Shown: positions 1-8,491, numbered from the stretch's first letter. The stretch is 37,791 nucleotides of DNA from a virus (IMGVR_UViG_3300029267_002284:1-37791); one strand, 5' to 3'. Notes: generated by a model not told the origin, from the sequence alone. Translations and numbers: made by a program.

Positions 1-819
1 CTTGAGCCTCCGGATTCTAGCGTTCCACATCGAGGCGAACACCATCGGCTCGGAACGCGCTATCACTACGCTGATCTGTACGGACATTTGATCAAGAACG
101 AGCTTTCAAAGCGTCACCAGATCATCCCGGCGTTGGATGAAAAAGAACGAAGCCCTTGGCCTGAAAAGTATCCGCCTCATTGGTTTAAAGAGAAGCGCCG
201 GCGGGCAGGGACAATCATTTTCAATGCGCAATATCAGTGCGATACGGAAGCCATGAAGGGCGAGGTTTTCCAATACGACCATTGTCAACTTATTGACGAG
301 AAAGACATTCCGGATGATATCAGATTCTTCATGGGGATCGACTTGGCGATCAGCGAGAAGGACAGCGCAGCGCATTTCGCCATCGCCGTAGTAGCCAAGG
401 ACAAGCGGGACAATTACTATGCTTGGGACTTCTTTGAGGGCCAACTTAGATTCAAGGCGCAAACTGCCAAAATCTTGAAGTTCTATCGAAAGTATGATCC
501 GCTCAGGGCCGGGATTGAAACGAATGCTTACCAAGAAGCGCAATATCAAAATCTGAAAGACGAAGACCGTGAAATCAGGCTCACGCCGATGAAAACGGAC
601 AAGGACAAAACCACGAGAGCGTGGAAGCTCTCTGCTGTCTTCGAGGATGGGCGCTTCTTCTTCCGAAAAAGTCCAACGGCGCCGTTGTGGATCGAACAAT
701 TTGTGCTTTTCCCGAACTATCCGTACAAGGATTTGTTTGACGCAACGGATATGGCAGTCACAATCAGCAATCGCAAACGCAGAAGAAAGCGCCGGGGCAG
801 CGAACCCGGTTTGATTTGA
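1..819 (+). CDS. terL: Terminase large subunit, C-terminal part (5' truncated)
   Basis: This is the DNA-packaging motor and nuclease subunit that cuts concatemeric phage DNA and drives it into the prohead. The frame is open from base 1, so the start lies upstream; the TTG at 88 is internal, because the residues before it (LGTRYHYADLYG) match the conserved segment that follows the ATPase domain in large terminases. The remaining 272 residues hold an RNase H-like nuclease domain: Asp114 in MGIDLAIS, Glu173 in AGIETNAYQ, and Asp247/Asp250 in LFDATDMAV are candidate metal ligands. The end is very basic (RKRRRKRR). The portal gene follows 10 bases downstream, the usual order. Identification is by motif; the ATPase domain is outside the window. 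Confidence 0.93.
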   Translation, partial: LEPPDSSVPHRGEHHRLGTRYHYADLYGHLIKNELSKRHQIIPALDEKERSPWPEKYPPHWFKEKRRRAGTIIFNAQYQCDTEAMKGEVFQYDHCQLIDEKDIPDDIRFFMGIDLAISEKDSAAHFAIAVVAKDKRDNYYAWDFFEGQLRFKAQTAKILKFYRKYDPLRAGIETNAYQEAQYQNLKDEDREIRLTPMKTDKDKTTRAWKLSAVFEDGRFFFRKSPTAPLWIEQFVLFPNYPYKDLFDATDMAVTISNRKRRRKRRGSEPGLI

Positions 820-829
820 GGAGGTAATC

Positions 830-2644
830 ATGGCCGGAATGGAAATCACAAGAGATATGGTCAGGGCCAGTGCTTCCAACAAAGCTAACAAAGGTGCTCT
901 TCGGGCCGTAGTGATTGACGTCAGCAAGCGGTTGGAGAGCGCAGATCAAGCGTCGAAGTCGAAGGCATTGGACGAAGATCCTTTCACCGCTTTGACTGAT
1001 CAAGGGCGAATCATCAAGCCGCCTTTCGACCTGTTGACGATGGCGATGCTGCCCGAGCACAACACCGAACTTGAGCCTTGTATCGAAGCAATGGAAATCA
1101 ATTGTGAAGCGTTTGGGCATAGGTTCGTTCCTCGCAAAGAAGCCAAAGACGCCGAAGGCGAACTCAAAAACGCGGTCGCCAAAGAGCGAACGATGCTCAA
1201 GAATTGGTTCAACTACGCCAACATAGATGACAGTTTTTCGATGTTACGGCGAAAGGTTCGGAAGGATTTGGAGGCAACCGGCAACGGATATTGGGAGCTG
1301 ACGAGGAACATCGCTGGAAGACCGCAAGGTCTCACCCACATTCCCAGCTACCAAATGCGCTTGGGACGCATCGACCAGGATTCCATTATGGTTGACGTTC
1401 CGGTGCTCGAAATCCAAGACGATAACAGCGTCACGGTCAAAACGATCAAAGTGTGGAAACGCTTCCGCAAATTCGTGCAAAGTCGATTCCATTCGATTCG
1501 AGGGACGGCGGCGAGCGGCGGTTACAAGATACGATGGTTCAAAGAGTACGGCGATCCGAGGACGTACGACAACGAAACAGGCGCCGTTGTGCCGCCCGAG
1601 AAGGAAATGGATTGGGACGGCAAAGGAACGCCGATGCCCGAATCAAGGAAGGCAAGCGAGATCATCCATTTCAAACTTTATAGCACTCGGAGCGCATACG
1701 GTTTGCCAAGGTTCATAGGGAACCTGTTGTCCATCTACGGCGACCGGGCAAGCGAGGAAATCAACTATTCCACTTTGAGGAACAATAACATTCCGTCGAT
1801 GGTTGTATTGGTTTCCAATGGCCAATTGACGCAAGGAAGCATCGAACGCATCGAAAAGTTCGTGGAAACGCAAATTCAGTCACAAGACAACTACAGCAAG
1901 TTTTTGATCCTTGAAGCCGAGGGCGACTTGGAAGGCGAAGACGGGAACCAAGTCAAAGTCGAAATCAAACCGCTCGCCAACGTGCAACACAAGGATGCTC
2001 TCTTTCAGAACTATTCGACGAACAACCAAGACAAGGTTCGGCGAGCTTTCCGTTTGCCTCCCATTTTCGTAGGCCGAACGGAGGACTACACGAGGACGAC
2101 GGCAGAGACATCCCGGCGCCTTGCTGATGAGCAGATATTTGCTCCGGAGCGCGAAGAGTTCGACAATTGGATCAATCGCCGGCTTTTTCCGGAAATGGAA
2201 GTGGTGTACCACGAGTTTAGGAGCAACAGCCCGAATACGACGGATAACGCCGAACTGGTGAAGCTGCTCGCCGGCGCCGAGAAGACAGGCGGAATGACGC
2301 CAGAGATTGCTAGAATTATGCTCGAAGACATCTTGGGTCGAGAGCTTCCGAACTTCCCGGAAGACTTCAAGAAGGAAATGCCGTTCTCGCTATTGATGGC
2401 CGAAGCCGTGAAGAATAAAGCAGACCCAACGGAGCCGGGTCAACAAGTGACGGCTATCAAGAGCGAAGAGGGCGAAGAGGGCGAACTTTTCGAGGCCACG
2501 TGTGAAAAATGCGGCCATGAAGGGTTGGTGATGGGCATCGAGAAAGCAGATGAAGCCTTTGTGGATAGGTTGGTAAGCATCCAAAGGCGTTTGGAAAAAC
2601 GCTGGAAAGCGGCTATCCTAGAAGCCGAAGAGGACGAAGAGTGA
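830..2644 (+). CDS. Portal protein
   Basis: This is the dodecameric ring at one capsid vertex through which DNA enters and leaves and on which the tail is built. The 604 residues are typical of PBSX/SPP1-type portals. Family-like stretches are KLYSTRSAYGLPRFIGN (about 277-294), the helical segment that follows it, and FRLPPIFVGRTEDYTR (about 405-421) before a helical crown. The ATG at 830 has a strong GAGGAGGT site. An oddity is a C-terminal CEKCGHEG knuckle (Cys558/Cys561) near an acidic tail, possibly half of a zinc site shared between subunits. The gene sits directly after terL and overlaps the next gene by four bases (GTGA), which suggests translational coupling. Confidence 0.93.
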   Translation: MAGMEITRDMVRASASNKANKGALRAVVIDVSKRLESADQASKSKALDEDPFTALTDQGRIIKPPFDLLTMAMLPEHNTELEPCIEAMEINCEAFGHRFVPRKEAKDAEGELKNAVAKERTMLKNWFNYANIDDSFSMLRRKVRKDLEATGNGYWELTRNIAGRPQGLTHIPSYQMRLGRIDQDSIMVDVPVLEIQDDNSVTVKTIKVWKRFRKFVQSRFHSIRGTAASGGYKIRWFKEYGDPRTYDNETGAVVPPEKEMDWDGKGTPMPESRKASEIIHFKLYSTRSAYGLPRFIGNLLSIYGDRASEEINYSTLRNNNIPSMVVLVSNGQLTQGSIERIEKFVETQIQSQDNYSKFLILEAEGDLEGEDGNQVKVEIKPLANVQHKDALFQNYSTNNQDKVRRAFRLPPIFVGRTEDYTRTTAETSRRLADEQIFAPEREEFDNWINRRLFPEMEVVYHEFRSNSPNTTDNAELVKLLAGAEKTGGMTPEIARIMLEDILGRELPNFPEDFKKEMPFSLLMAEAVKNKADPTEPGQQVTAIKSEEGEEGELFEATCEKCGHEGLVMGIEKADEAFVDRLVSIQRRLEKRWKAAILEAEEDEE

Positions 2645-3720
2645 ACCAACTGGCCGAAATAACGATGGCCCAAGAGGATCAATTGTTTGACCGGCTGCAA
2701 GTCGTGGAGGAAACGCTTGCCAAAGTAGCCAAAGTCAGCGAGGTGTCCCAAATAGCTAGGATTGAAGTGCGTCTTCGGGAATACATGTTCCTGAAGTGGT
2801 CCAACTTGGCTAACGAAGCGGCGAAGAAGGCAAAGGCGATGGTGTCAAGCAAGAAAGGCGCCGTCAAGAAGGCCGAAGCCACGGCGGTGATTGCCGCCAT
2901 CTCGAAGATCATGAATGGTTGGCAAAAGACGGTAGGGCCAAGGCTCAAAGCCGACATCGCCAAATCATACAGGCTCGCCCGGTACGCAGGGCACAAGAAA
3001 GCAACGGGTCAATCCAAAGGCAAACTTACATACGATACGCCCGAGTACAAATTGGTGTCGAAAGCCGAAAAGAAGAAAATTCAGATTGAACCGGCTTTCG
3101 ACGTAGTGGATGAGGAAGTTGTCGCGGCCGTATCCGAATCGCAAGTCCATTGGATAGGCGAGCACTATGACGAAAGCGTGAGGATAGTTGTGGCCGATAG
3201 CGTTCGCCAAACTTTGAAGACGGGCGTCAGTCGGAAGGTTGCCGGCGAAAGGATTCAAGCGGCGGTCAGAGAAAGTCTTGACAAGATCAAGACGCCAACG
3301 GGCTTCTTTGGGACCTCGAAGGAATACTTCAAAGGGCTCGCCGCCAACGCGGCAACGGTAACAAGGGCGCACGGACAACTTCGTTCGTTTGATTTGGCGG
3401 GCGTTACGCGCTATGAAATTATGAATCCGCAGGACGAAAAGACTTGTCCTGTGTGTTCACATATGGACGGAAAGATCTTCAAGGTTTCCCACGGCGTTCG
3501 GCAGATGGAAGCGGAAATGGAGGCGGAAACGCCAGACGCTATGAAGAAGATCCATCCTTGGCTATCTCTCAAGGCGCTTAAAGCCATATCGCCAAAGTCA
3601 GGCGCCGTGGGGTCAAAAGACGCGGCAAGCTTGGCAGACGCGGGCTTCGCCTTGCCGCCATTCCACTTTATTTGCCGTTGTACCGTGGATATGGACACGA
3701 CGGAAGAGCCCGTGTTTTAG
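2641..3720 (+). CDS. Head morphogenesis protein, Mu gpF-like
   Basis: This is a minor head protein of the Mu gpF/SPP1 gp7 family, which associates with the portal during procapsid assembly. The diagnostic C-terminal pattern is present: DEKTCPVCSHMDGKIF with Cys269 and Cys272, then after a roughly 70-residue spacer FHFICRC with Cys345 and Cys347, probably a metal site. The N-terminal 120 residues are Lys/Ala-rich and helical. The length of 359 is normal for the family. The start is GTG in a GTGA overlap with the portal stop. Its place between portal and protease is standard. The exact role in this phage is inferred from family. Confidence 0.88.
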   Translation: MNQLAEITMAQEDQLFDRLQVVEETLAKVAKVSEVSQIARIEVRLREYMFLKWSNLANEAAKKAKAMVSSKKGAVKKAEATAVIAAISKIMNGWQKTVGPRLKADIAKSYRLARYAGHKKATGQSKGKLTYDTPEYKLVSKAEKKKIQIEPAFDVVDEEVVAAVSESQVHWIGEHYDESVRIVVADSVRQTLKTGVSRKVAGERIQAAVRESLDKIKTPTGFFGTSKEYFKGLAANAATVTRAHGQLRSFDLAGVTRYEIMNPQDEKTCPVCSHMDGKIFKVSHGVRQMEAEMEAETPDAMKKIHPWLSLKALKAISPKSGAVGSKDAASLADAGFALPPFHFICRCTVDMDTTEEPVF

Positions 3721-3729
3721 GAGGCGATC

Positions 3730-5508
3730 ATGGCTAACAGAAAATACAGGCGAGCGGCCATCCCGGCGGACGAGCGAGAGAAAATGACGGAGATCCGGAA
3801 GTCGGTGGTCACGGCCGAGAATCTTGGAAGCGGGAAGAAGAACCCGGCGAGCCTGCCAGGAGGCAGCAAAATCAAAGTCGAAGACGAGGAAGAAAAGAAG
3901 CCCAAGCTCAGAGTCGTGGAGAATAAGGCGAAAAAGCCGGCGAAAGAAGAGCCCGAGTTGGTAGAACCCGAACCCATTATGGAAGAGCCCGAAGACGGAA
4001 AGAAGTTGTCTTTGAGTAAAATAGCGTTTGGCGATGATCCGGCGGGTCTGACTACAGATGAATTGGCTTACACACACTTTGAGCTTCACAAAGCTTGGCG
4101 AAGCGCTCTGAAGAGCGAGGGCGAGCGCCCTTCATCCGTCGAGATGGCAAATATGCACGCCCTGGTGGTTGACGAGCTATACAAAAGGGGCGTGGAACAT
4201 CCCTCGCCGCCGGGATTCTGGCTTGATGACGTGTCGAAGGATTTGGAAGCCTTCGGAGAAGAACAACCAGATTCAAACAAAGAGCCTGAGTTGAAGGTCC
4301 GAAAGGTAAAGGCGAAGGAGGACGGAACGCTGGCTATCCGGAAGAAGATTGACCCGTACGAAGCGATCCCGAGCGGCGAAGAGCCTATGCCGTACGCCTT
4401 GTGTAAAAGATGGGTAGGCAAAAGCGTGGAATTGAGCCTGCTGCTCGGGTTGAGAAAAGAACGGGCCGCAATCGGATGGAAGCTTGGACAAGCTGCGGAA
4501 GGCGCTTCTCCGGAACCAGTGATCAGCGTATCGAAGGCGAAGGACGAACACGAAAAGGGTTCTCAAGATGACAACGAGGTCGGCATAGAGCAAGCCATAT
4601 CTGTGCCTATTTCGTGTTCCAAGCTGGGAGTGATACCCTACGCCTGGCTGAACATCGAGGCGAGGACTACGGCGCCAGAGAGCGGAGAAGTGGAACCGCT
4701 GGGAAGCGACGGGGAAAACCCAGCCGTGTATCATATCGTCGAGAAAGGCGAGATGGAGTATGGCGCACAAACGGAAGAGCTTCACGAATATTTCCTCAAG
4801 AGCGAGGGCGACATTTATCGCATCGTGTTCAAAACCTCAAAGGACGGATGGACGGCCGAGGTGAAAGCCGATCCGAGCCCATACGTATTGAGTGAAGAAG
4901 CCGTGGAGAAGGGGTGGATGCCTGCCAACGGACATTCGGCGCTACCTATCATCCTCAAAAGCCAGATCCCGGAAGTCCATCGCTATTGGGAAAACGACAA
5001 GGAAGGACGCAGTCAAAGGTATGAACTCTGCAAATCTATTGCCGAAGGCGAATTCAAATTGGACTTTGACGCAATCGACGAAGAAGCAATGGAAAAAGCT
5101 CGGGTGGAATTGCACAAACGCGCCGAGGTAGGCGTTTCCATCCTGAAGCTGAAAAAGAAGGGCGAGCGCCAACTCATCACCGGGATCGTTCTTGAACCAG
5201 ATGAAATCGACGCCCACAACGATACAATCAAATCAGAAGTTATCGAAGAAGCGGCATTCAACTTTTTGTCCAATTACAATAAGTCAACCAAGCTTGGCGT
5301 CATGCACAAGATATTCGGGTTGAACGGAATGGAATTGGTAGAAAGTTGGATCGCCAAATCCGATCACAAACTCAACGATAAGCCTGTGAAGAAGGGCTCT
5401 TGGTTGATTACCGTAAAGGTTACGGATGATCAATTGTGGAAGAAAATCAAAAAAGGCGAAATCACAGGTTTCAGCATCGGAGGTTCGGCGCTAGTCAGAC
5501 AAAGCTAG
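3730..5508 (+). CDS. XkdF-type prohead protease with degenerate LigD phosphoesterase-like region
   Basis: This is the prohead maturation protease, which cleaves scaffold and other head proteins. The C-terminal domain (about 480-592) has the XkdF/peptidase S78-2 pattern: TGIVLEPDEIDAHND, GVMHK with candidate catalytic His526, VESW with candidate Ser539, and GFSIGG near the end. The preceding 470 residues are unusual. Residues 220-400 resemble the LigD 3'-phosphoesterase fold in outline: KRWVGKSVELSLLL, IGWKL, then YHIVEKGEMEYGAQ and HEYFL. However, where an active enzyme has a VHxDLRL-like strand this protein reads VELSLLL, so the catalytic residues look lost. Residues 95-165 form a helical segment of unknown role. 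The ATG follows a TAGGAGGCG site. The protease call is firm; the LigD-like call is remembered similarity. Confidence 0.85.
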   Translation: MANRKYRRAAIPADEREKMTEIRKSVVTAENLGSGKKNPASLPGGSKIKVEDEEEKKPKLRVVENKAKKPAKEEPELVEPEPIMEEPEDGKKLSLSKIAFGDDPAGLTTDELAYTHFELHKAWRSALKSEGERPSSVEMANMHALVVDELYKRGVEHPSPPGFWLDDVSKDLEAFGEEQPDSNKEPELKVRKVKAKEDGTLAIRKKIDPYEAIPSGEEPMPYALCKRWVGKSVELSLLLGLRKERAAIGWKLGQAAEGASPEPVISVSKAKDEHEKGSQDDNEVGIEQAISVPISCSKLGVIPYAWLNIEARTTAPESGEVEPLGSDGENPAVYHIVEKGEMEYGAQTEELHEYFLKSEGDIYRIVFKTSKDGWTAEVKADPSPYVLSEEAVEKGWMPANGHSALPIILKSQIPEVHRYWENDKEGRSQRYELCKSIAEGEFKLDFDAIDEEAMEKARVELHKRAEVGVSILKLKKKGERQLITGIVLEPDEIDAHNDTIKSEVIEEAAFNFLSNYNKSTKLGVMHKIFGLNGMELVESWIAKSDHKLNDKPVKKGSWLITVKVTDDQLWKKIKKGEITGFSIGGSALVRQS

Positions 5509-5572
5509 ATCGATTTGTCGATTGGGCGTAGAATCCCAAATGTTGGCCAAACGGCGCATTGGAGGAGATCTC

Positions 5573-6457
5573 GTGAGCACAAAGAAAGGACCAAGAGAGT
5601 TGTTGTCTCTTCGTGTAGGCGAGGTGTCTGCTGTTGATGCGCCGGCTATTTTGAGAGAATTTTTAGTCATCAAAAGAAGAACGGAGGACGGTGAGATGGG
5701 AGCTTTTGCATCCGACTCAGAAGCCGGCGTCAACAAGCAGGAGCAGGCTAGTGAAGACGTCACCAAAGCGACTCAGCCTGAGAATCCTCAGACGGACGCC
5801 CAACCCGAAACACCCGAAACACCCGAAGCCAAAGTGGAGAAGAGCGGCGAAGTCCAAGAGACTGAGGCGCTGAAATCCGTGATGGCTTGGTTGGAGAAGG
5901 GCGGCGACAAAGCCGAAGCGCCCACGAAAGCGCTCGAAAGTGTCGCCGATCTCCTCAAGGGGATGTGCGGGGCCAAAGTAACCAAGAAAGAAGAGGAGGC
6001 CGATGTGAAGAAGGACGCAGCGCCTGAAGAAGAGCCTGTCGTGAAGATGATGGCCGATGGGACCATCAAAATCTCGGCGGCCGTCCAGAAGGGCAAAACC
6101 TTCACGAGCGGCCGAACCGATACCCTAAAGGACGCCATCAGCGGGCTCGCCGGCATCCTGAAGGAAGTAGACGAAGACGGCCTCAACGCCCTCATCGACA
6201 AACTGAAGACTTCGAAAGGCGCAATGGTGGATTCCGCCGTACGCCCGGTGGGCACGAAGAAGTCGGTGGAAGGCGAAGAGACGAAAGAAGACACCATCGC
6301 CAAGGCGTTGGCTCCTTTAGTCGAAGAGGTCAAGAACGTCTCCAAAAGGCTCGAAGACATCGAGAAGGCAAGGACGCCTTCCAAATCGGTGGAGGGCGAC
6401 GGCGGAACCGACGGCGCCATCGAGGTGAAGAAGTCCATGTGGGAAGGGGTGCTGTAA
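5573..6457 (+). CDS. Capsid scaffold protein
   Basis: This is the likely internal scaffold around which the major capsid protein assembles and which the upstream protease removes. The GTG at 5573 is chosen because it has GGAGGAG at 5561-5567; an in-frame TTG at 5522 lacks a ribosome site. The 294 residues begin with VGEVSAVDAPAILREFLVIKR, close to the 'EISLVDxPAN' motif usually found at the end of XkdF proteases. A Glu/Pro/Lys-rich low-complexity stretch and predicted helices with few aromatic residues follow. The protein ends in KKSMWEGVL, a candidate capsid-binding peptide repeated at the end of the 14410-14868 product. Position between protease and major capsid gene supports the role; there is no direct enzymatic signature. 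Confidence 0.78.
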   Translation: MSTKKGPRELLSLRVGEVSAVDAPAILREFLVIKRRTEDGEMGAFASDSEAGVNKQEQASEDVTKATQPENPQTDAQPETPETPEAKVEKSGEVQETEALKSVMAWLEKGGDKAEAPTKALESVADLLKGMCGAKVTKKEEEADVKKDAAPEEEPVVKMMADGTIKISAAVQKGKTFTSGRTDTLKDAISGLAGILKEVDEDGLNALIDKLKTSKGAMVDSAVRPVGTKKSVEGEETKEDTIAKALAPLVEEVKNVSKRLEDIEKARTPSKSVEGDGGTDGAIEVKKSMWEGVL

Positions 6458-6469
6458 GCGCTCTAAGTT

Positions 6470-6505
6470 GTTGACGAAAGGTAAACCGGTCAACGAAATT
6501 TTTTT
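6470..6505 (+). terminator. Possible weak terminator or processing hairpin before the capsid gene
   Basis: GTTGAC at 6470-6475 pairs with GTCAAC at 6489-6494, with a small GGT-AA-ACC hairpin inside, and is followed by seven T residues at 6499-6505. It lies in the 68-base gap between scaffold and major capsid genes. The stem is only six pairs and not GC-rich, so it could attenuate transcription, mark RNA processing, or be chance. Confidence 0.35.
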
Positions 6506-6525
6506 CCAAAAACGGAGGAAAGGTC

Positions 6526-7710
6526 ATGACAAACGAAGAACTGGTCCAGAAAGCCGTCGTCACGACTGATGCGCTCGCGGCAGCTGGAAAGCTCAACCCG
6601 GCGCAATCAGACAGGTTCATTGACTACGTGGTCGATGAGACGGTACTCAAAAACAACGCTCGTGTGGTGCGGTTCAGGAATGAATCGCTTGATATCGACA
6701 AGATCGGCATCGGAAACCGCGTGGCCGTGCCGAAGGCGGAAGCCAAAGACCCGGCGATCAGGCGCGGAATCACCACCACGAAGATCACTCTGACTCCCAA
6801 GGAGATCATGGTGCCCTTCGAGATTAGCGACAACTTCAAGGAGGTCAACATCGAAGGCGATGCGTCGGAAGATCACATCGTTCAGATTATGGCCAAAAGG
6901 TTGGCGAACAACCTTGAAGAGCTGTATCTCATGGGCGATCTTCTCGGGGCAGCCGTGATCGAGAACGAGATCTATGAGGGCGGTTCGTCCACCCAATACG
7001 TCAAGGATACCTATCTGGCTCTCCAGAAAGGCTGGCTCCGAGGCGCGGATGCCGGAAACGTCGTTGACGCCGAAGGCGCGAACATCGGCTTGAGCGTCTT
7101 CTCGAAGATGATCCGAGCGATGCCCACGAAATTCCGAAGGAACCGTGGCGAACTTCGTTGGTACATTTCTCCCGATCTGTGGCAGCTGTACCTGGAGAAG
7201 TTGGCGAGCCGCGCCACCGCTCTCGGCGACGCAGCCGCTGGTGGCTCTGGTCACCAACCGTTTGGTATCCCGGCGGTGCCCGTGCCGCTGTTCGACCTTC
7301 AGCCGAAAGTCGTACAGCACATCACCCTGAACGGCACAACTCCTACCGCATTGCGGTATGGGCCCGTGTCGAACGTCGTGGTGAGCAAGGAAACCCTGGG
7401 AAGCACTCCCGAGACGCCCTATGTCGAGACCACCAACTATACGGTGGACTACACGGCTGGTACGGTGGTCAGAGTGGGCTCCGGGATCGGCGACGGAGAA
7501 ACCGTGAAGGTTACTTACTCCGCCAATCCTCAGATGCTCCTCACCCACATGAACAATTTCATCGTGGGCATCGGTCGGGACATCCGGATCGAGCGCGACA
7601 GGGACATCTTCAAGAGCGTCAATCAGTACGCAATCACCGCGAAGGTGGCCGTGGAGTTCGAGGAGTACACCGCCATCGTGAAGGGCAAGAACCTGGGAAC
7701 AGGGATCTAA
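6526..7710 (+). CDS. Major capsid protein, HK97 fold
   Basis: This is the main shell protein. The 394 residues show the layout of myophage HK97-fold capsid proteins: an N-terminal arm, a charged spine segment (MAKRLANNLEELYLMGD at about 124-140), WYISPDLWQLY around 208, and a final P/A-domain strand block VGIGRDIRIERDRDIF near 350. Residues about 265-337 look like an inserted beta domain (NYTVDYTAGTVV then GDGETVKVTY), probably exposed on the surface. The ATG has a strong GGAGGAAAGGT site. Codon choice appears to use more C- and G-ending codons than neighbouring genes, as expected for the most abundant product. The gene is flanked by a weak hairpin upstream and a strong terminator downstream. 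Confidence 0.92.
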   Translation: MTNEELVQKAVVTTDALAAAGKLNPAQSDRFIDYVVDETVLKNNARVVRFRNESLDIDKIGIGNRVAVPKAEAKDPAIRRGITTTKITLTPKEIMVPFEISDNFKEVNIEGDASEDHIVQIMAKRLANNLEELYLMGDLLGAAVIENEIYEGGSSTQYVKDTYLALQKGWLRGADAGNVVDAEGANIGLSVFSKMIRAMPTKFRRNRGELRWYISPDLWQLYLEKLASRATALGDAAAGGSGHQPFGIPAVPVPLFDLQPKVVQHITLNGTTPTALRYGPVSNVVVSKETLGSTPETPYVETTNYTVDYTAGTVVRVGSGIGDGETVKVTYSANPQMLLTHMNNFIVGIGRDIRIERDRDIFKSVNQYAITAKVAVEFEEYTAIVKGKNLGTGI

Positions 7711-7728
7711 GCTTGGAGCGCTGACGAA

Positions 7729-7768
7729 GGGAATAGGCGCGGCGTAAGCCGCGCCATTCCCGTCTTCT
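7729..7768 (+). terminator. Rho-independent terminator after the major capsid gene
   Basis: A 14-pair stem with one bulged A runs from 7729 to 7761. The inner part GGCGCGGC pairs perfectly with GCCGCGCC around a GTAA (GNRA-type) loop, and the outer GGGAAT pairs with ATTCCC. The moderately T-rich GTCTTCT follows. It lies 18 bases after the capsid stop codon. The U tract is imperfect, so partial read-through into the downstream genes is likely. Confidence 0.75.
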
Positions 7769-7800
7769 AATCTCTCACCATCGCTTGGAGGATTCTCAAG

Positions 7801-8100
7801 ATGGTATTAGCAAGAGTGGAATTAGTGGAAGGCCACACCCACGAGGGCCGAGGACGGAAGTTCACGAAGGGAAGCCCTCAAGTGTTGACCAATCCTTCTG
7901 AAATCGAATACTACCGAAACATGGACAGCTTCAAGGTGGAAACTCTTCCGGAGCCTCGGGTCAAGGCAAAGGTCGTGGAACCGGAGCCCGAGAAGAAACC
8001 GGAACCCGAGAAGAAACCGGAACCCGAAGAGAAGAAGCCTGTCGCCAAGAAAGTCGCCAAGGCAAAAACCAAAACGACAACGAGGCGGAAGAAGAGCTGA
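7801..8100 (+). CDS. Small protein with Glu/Pro/Lys tail, unknown function
   Basis: This 99-residue product has an ATG start and a TTGGAGG site nine bases upstream. The first 60 residues form a small charged domain (VLARVELVEGHTHEGRG, then a segment ending in SEIEYYRNM). The rest is disordered: three tandem EPEKKP-type hexapeptides and then a basic KKVAKAKTKTTTRRKKS end. I do not recognise a family. It directly follows the capsid gene and terminator, so a minor head or DNA-contacting role is plausible but inferred only from position. Confidence 0.72.
   Translation: MVLARVELVEGHTHEGRGRKFTKGSPQVLTNPSEIEYYRNMDSFKVETLPEPRVKAKVVEPEPEKKPEPEKKPEPEEKKPVAKKVAKAKTKTTTRRKKS
7981..8034 (+). repeat. Three tandem 18-base units encoding EPEKKP-type hexapeptides
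   Basis: Units start at 7981, 7999 and 8017. The first two differ at one base (CCGGAGCCC versus CCGGAACCC); the third has further changes (GAAGAGAAG at its end). They lie in frame inside the 7801-8100 gene and form its disordered linker. Such units readily gain or lose copies by slippage. Confidence 0.8.
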
Positions 8101-8128
8101 CCGGCCGGTTGGTGATTGGAGGTAAAAC

Positions 8129-8491
8129 ATGCCACAAGTTAACGTACCGTCCCATCTCGGCCCGATGCAAATCGATGATTTCGGCCCCAAGGCGAAGCGT
8201 TCTCGCAAGGGCGCTCTTCACATTCGGCCATCTTCGACGTTGGTGCTGACGGATGACGAGCTTGCCTTCTTGAAAAAGGAGCACAAGGACGTTTTCAAAC
8301 AGCTCATCGTTCTGCCCTCCCAAAAGGCGGCTGCCCCGGTTCCGGCGAAAAAGCCGGCGCCGGTAGCAGTCGAGATCTCCGGCACAACGGATGACGACAA
8401 GCCGGAAGAAAAAACCGTGGAGAAGGAAGAAGAGAAGCCGAAAGAGCCGATCAAAAAGACCGTATCGAAGCGGAAGAAAGCCAAACTGTAA
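8129..8491 (+). CDS. Small head-region protein with disordered basic tail, unknown function
   Basis: The 120-residue product has an ATG start with a TTGGAGGT site. Residues 1-70 look folded: VNVPSHLGPMQIDDFGP, a basic KAKRSRKG patch, and a helix TDDELAFLKKEHKDVFKQL. Residues 71-120 are Pro/Ala, then Glu/Lys-rich, ending KRKKAKL. It shares the plan 'small domain plus charged tail' with the 7801-8100 and 10626-11195 products. No family is recognised. The position after the capsid gene suggests a virion or head-completion role, but this is inference. Confidence 0.7.
   Translation: MPQVNVPSHLGPMQIDDFGPKAKRSRKGALHIRPSSTLVLTDDELAFLKKEHKDVFKQLIVLPSQKAAAPVPAKKPAPVAVEISGTTDDDKPEEKTVEKEEEKPKEPIKKTVSKRKKAKL

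Noticed and set aside
4381-4950. Active LigD-type repair enzyme inside the protease gene
   Set aside because: The strand that should carry the catalytic His, Asp and Arg reads VELSLLL, and no ligase or polymerase domain is present. At most it is a degenerate fold.
7981-8034. CRISPR-like array
   Set aside because: The 18-base units are directly adjacent with no spacers and encode a Glu/Pro/Lys linker in frame.
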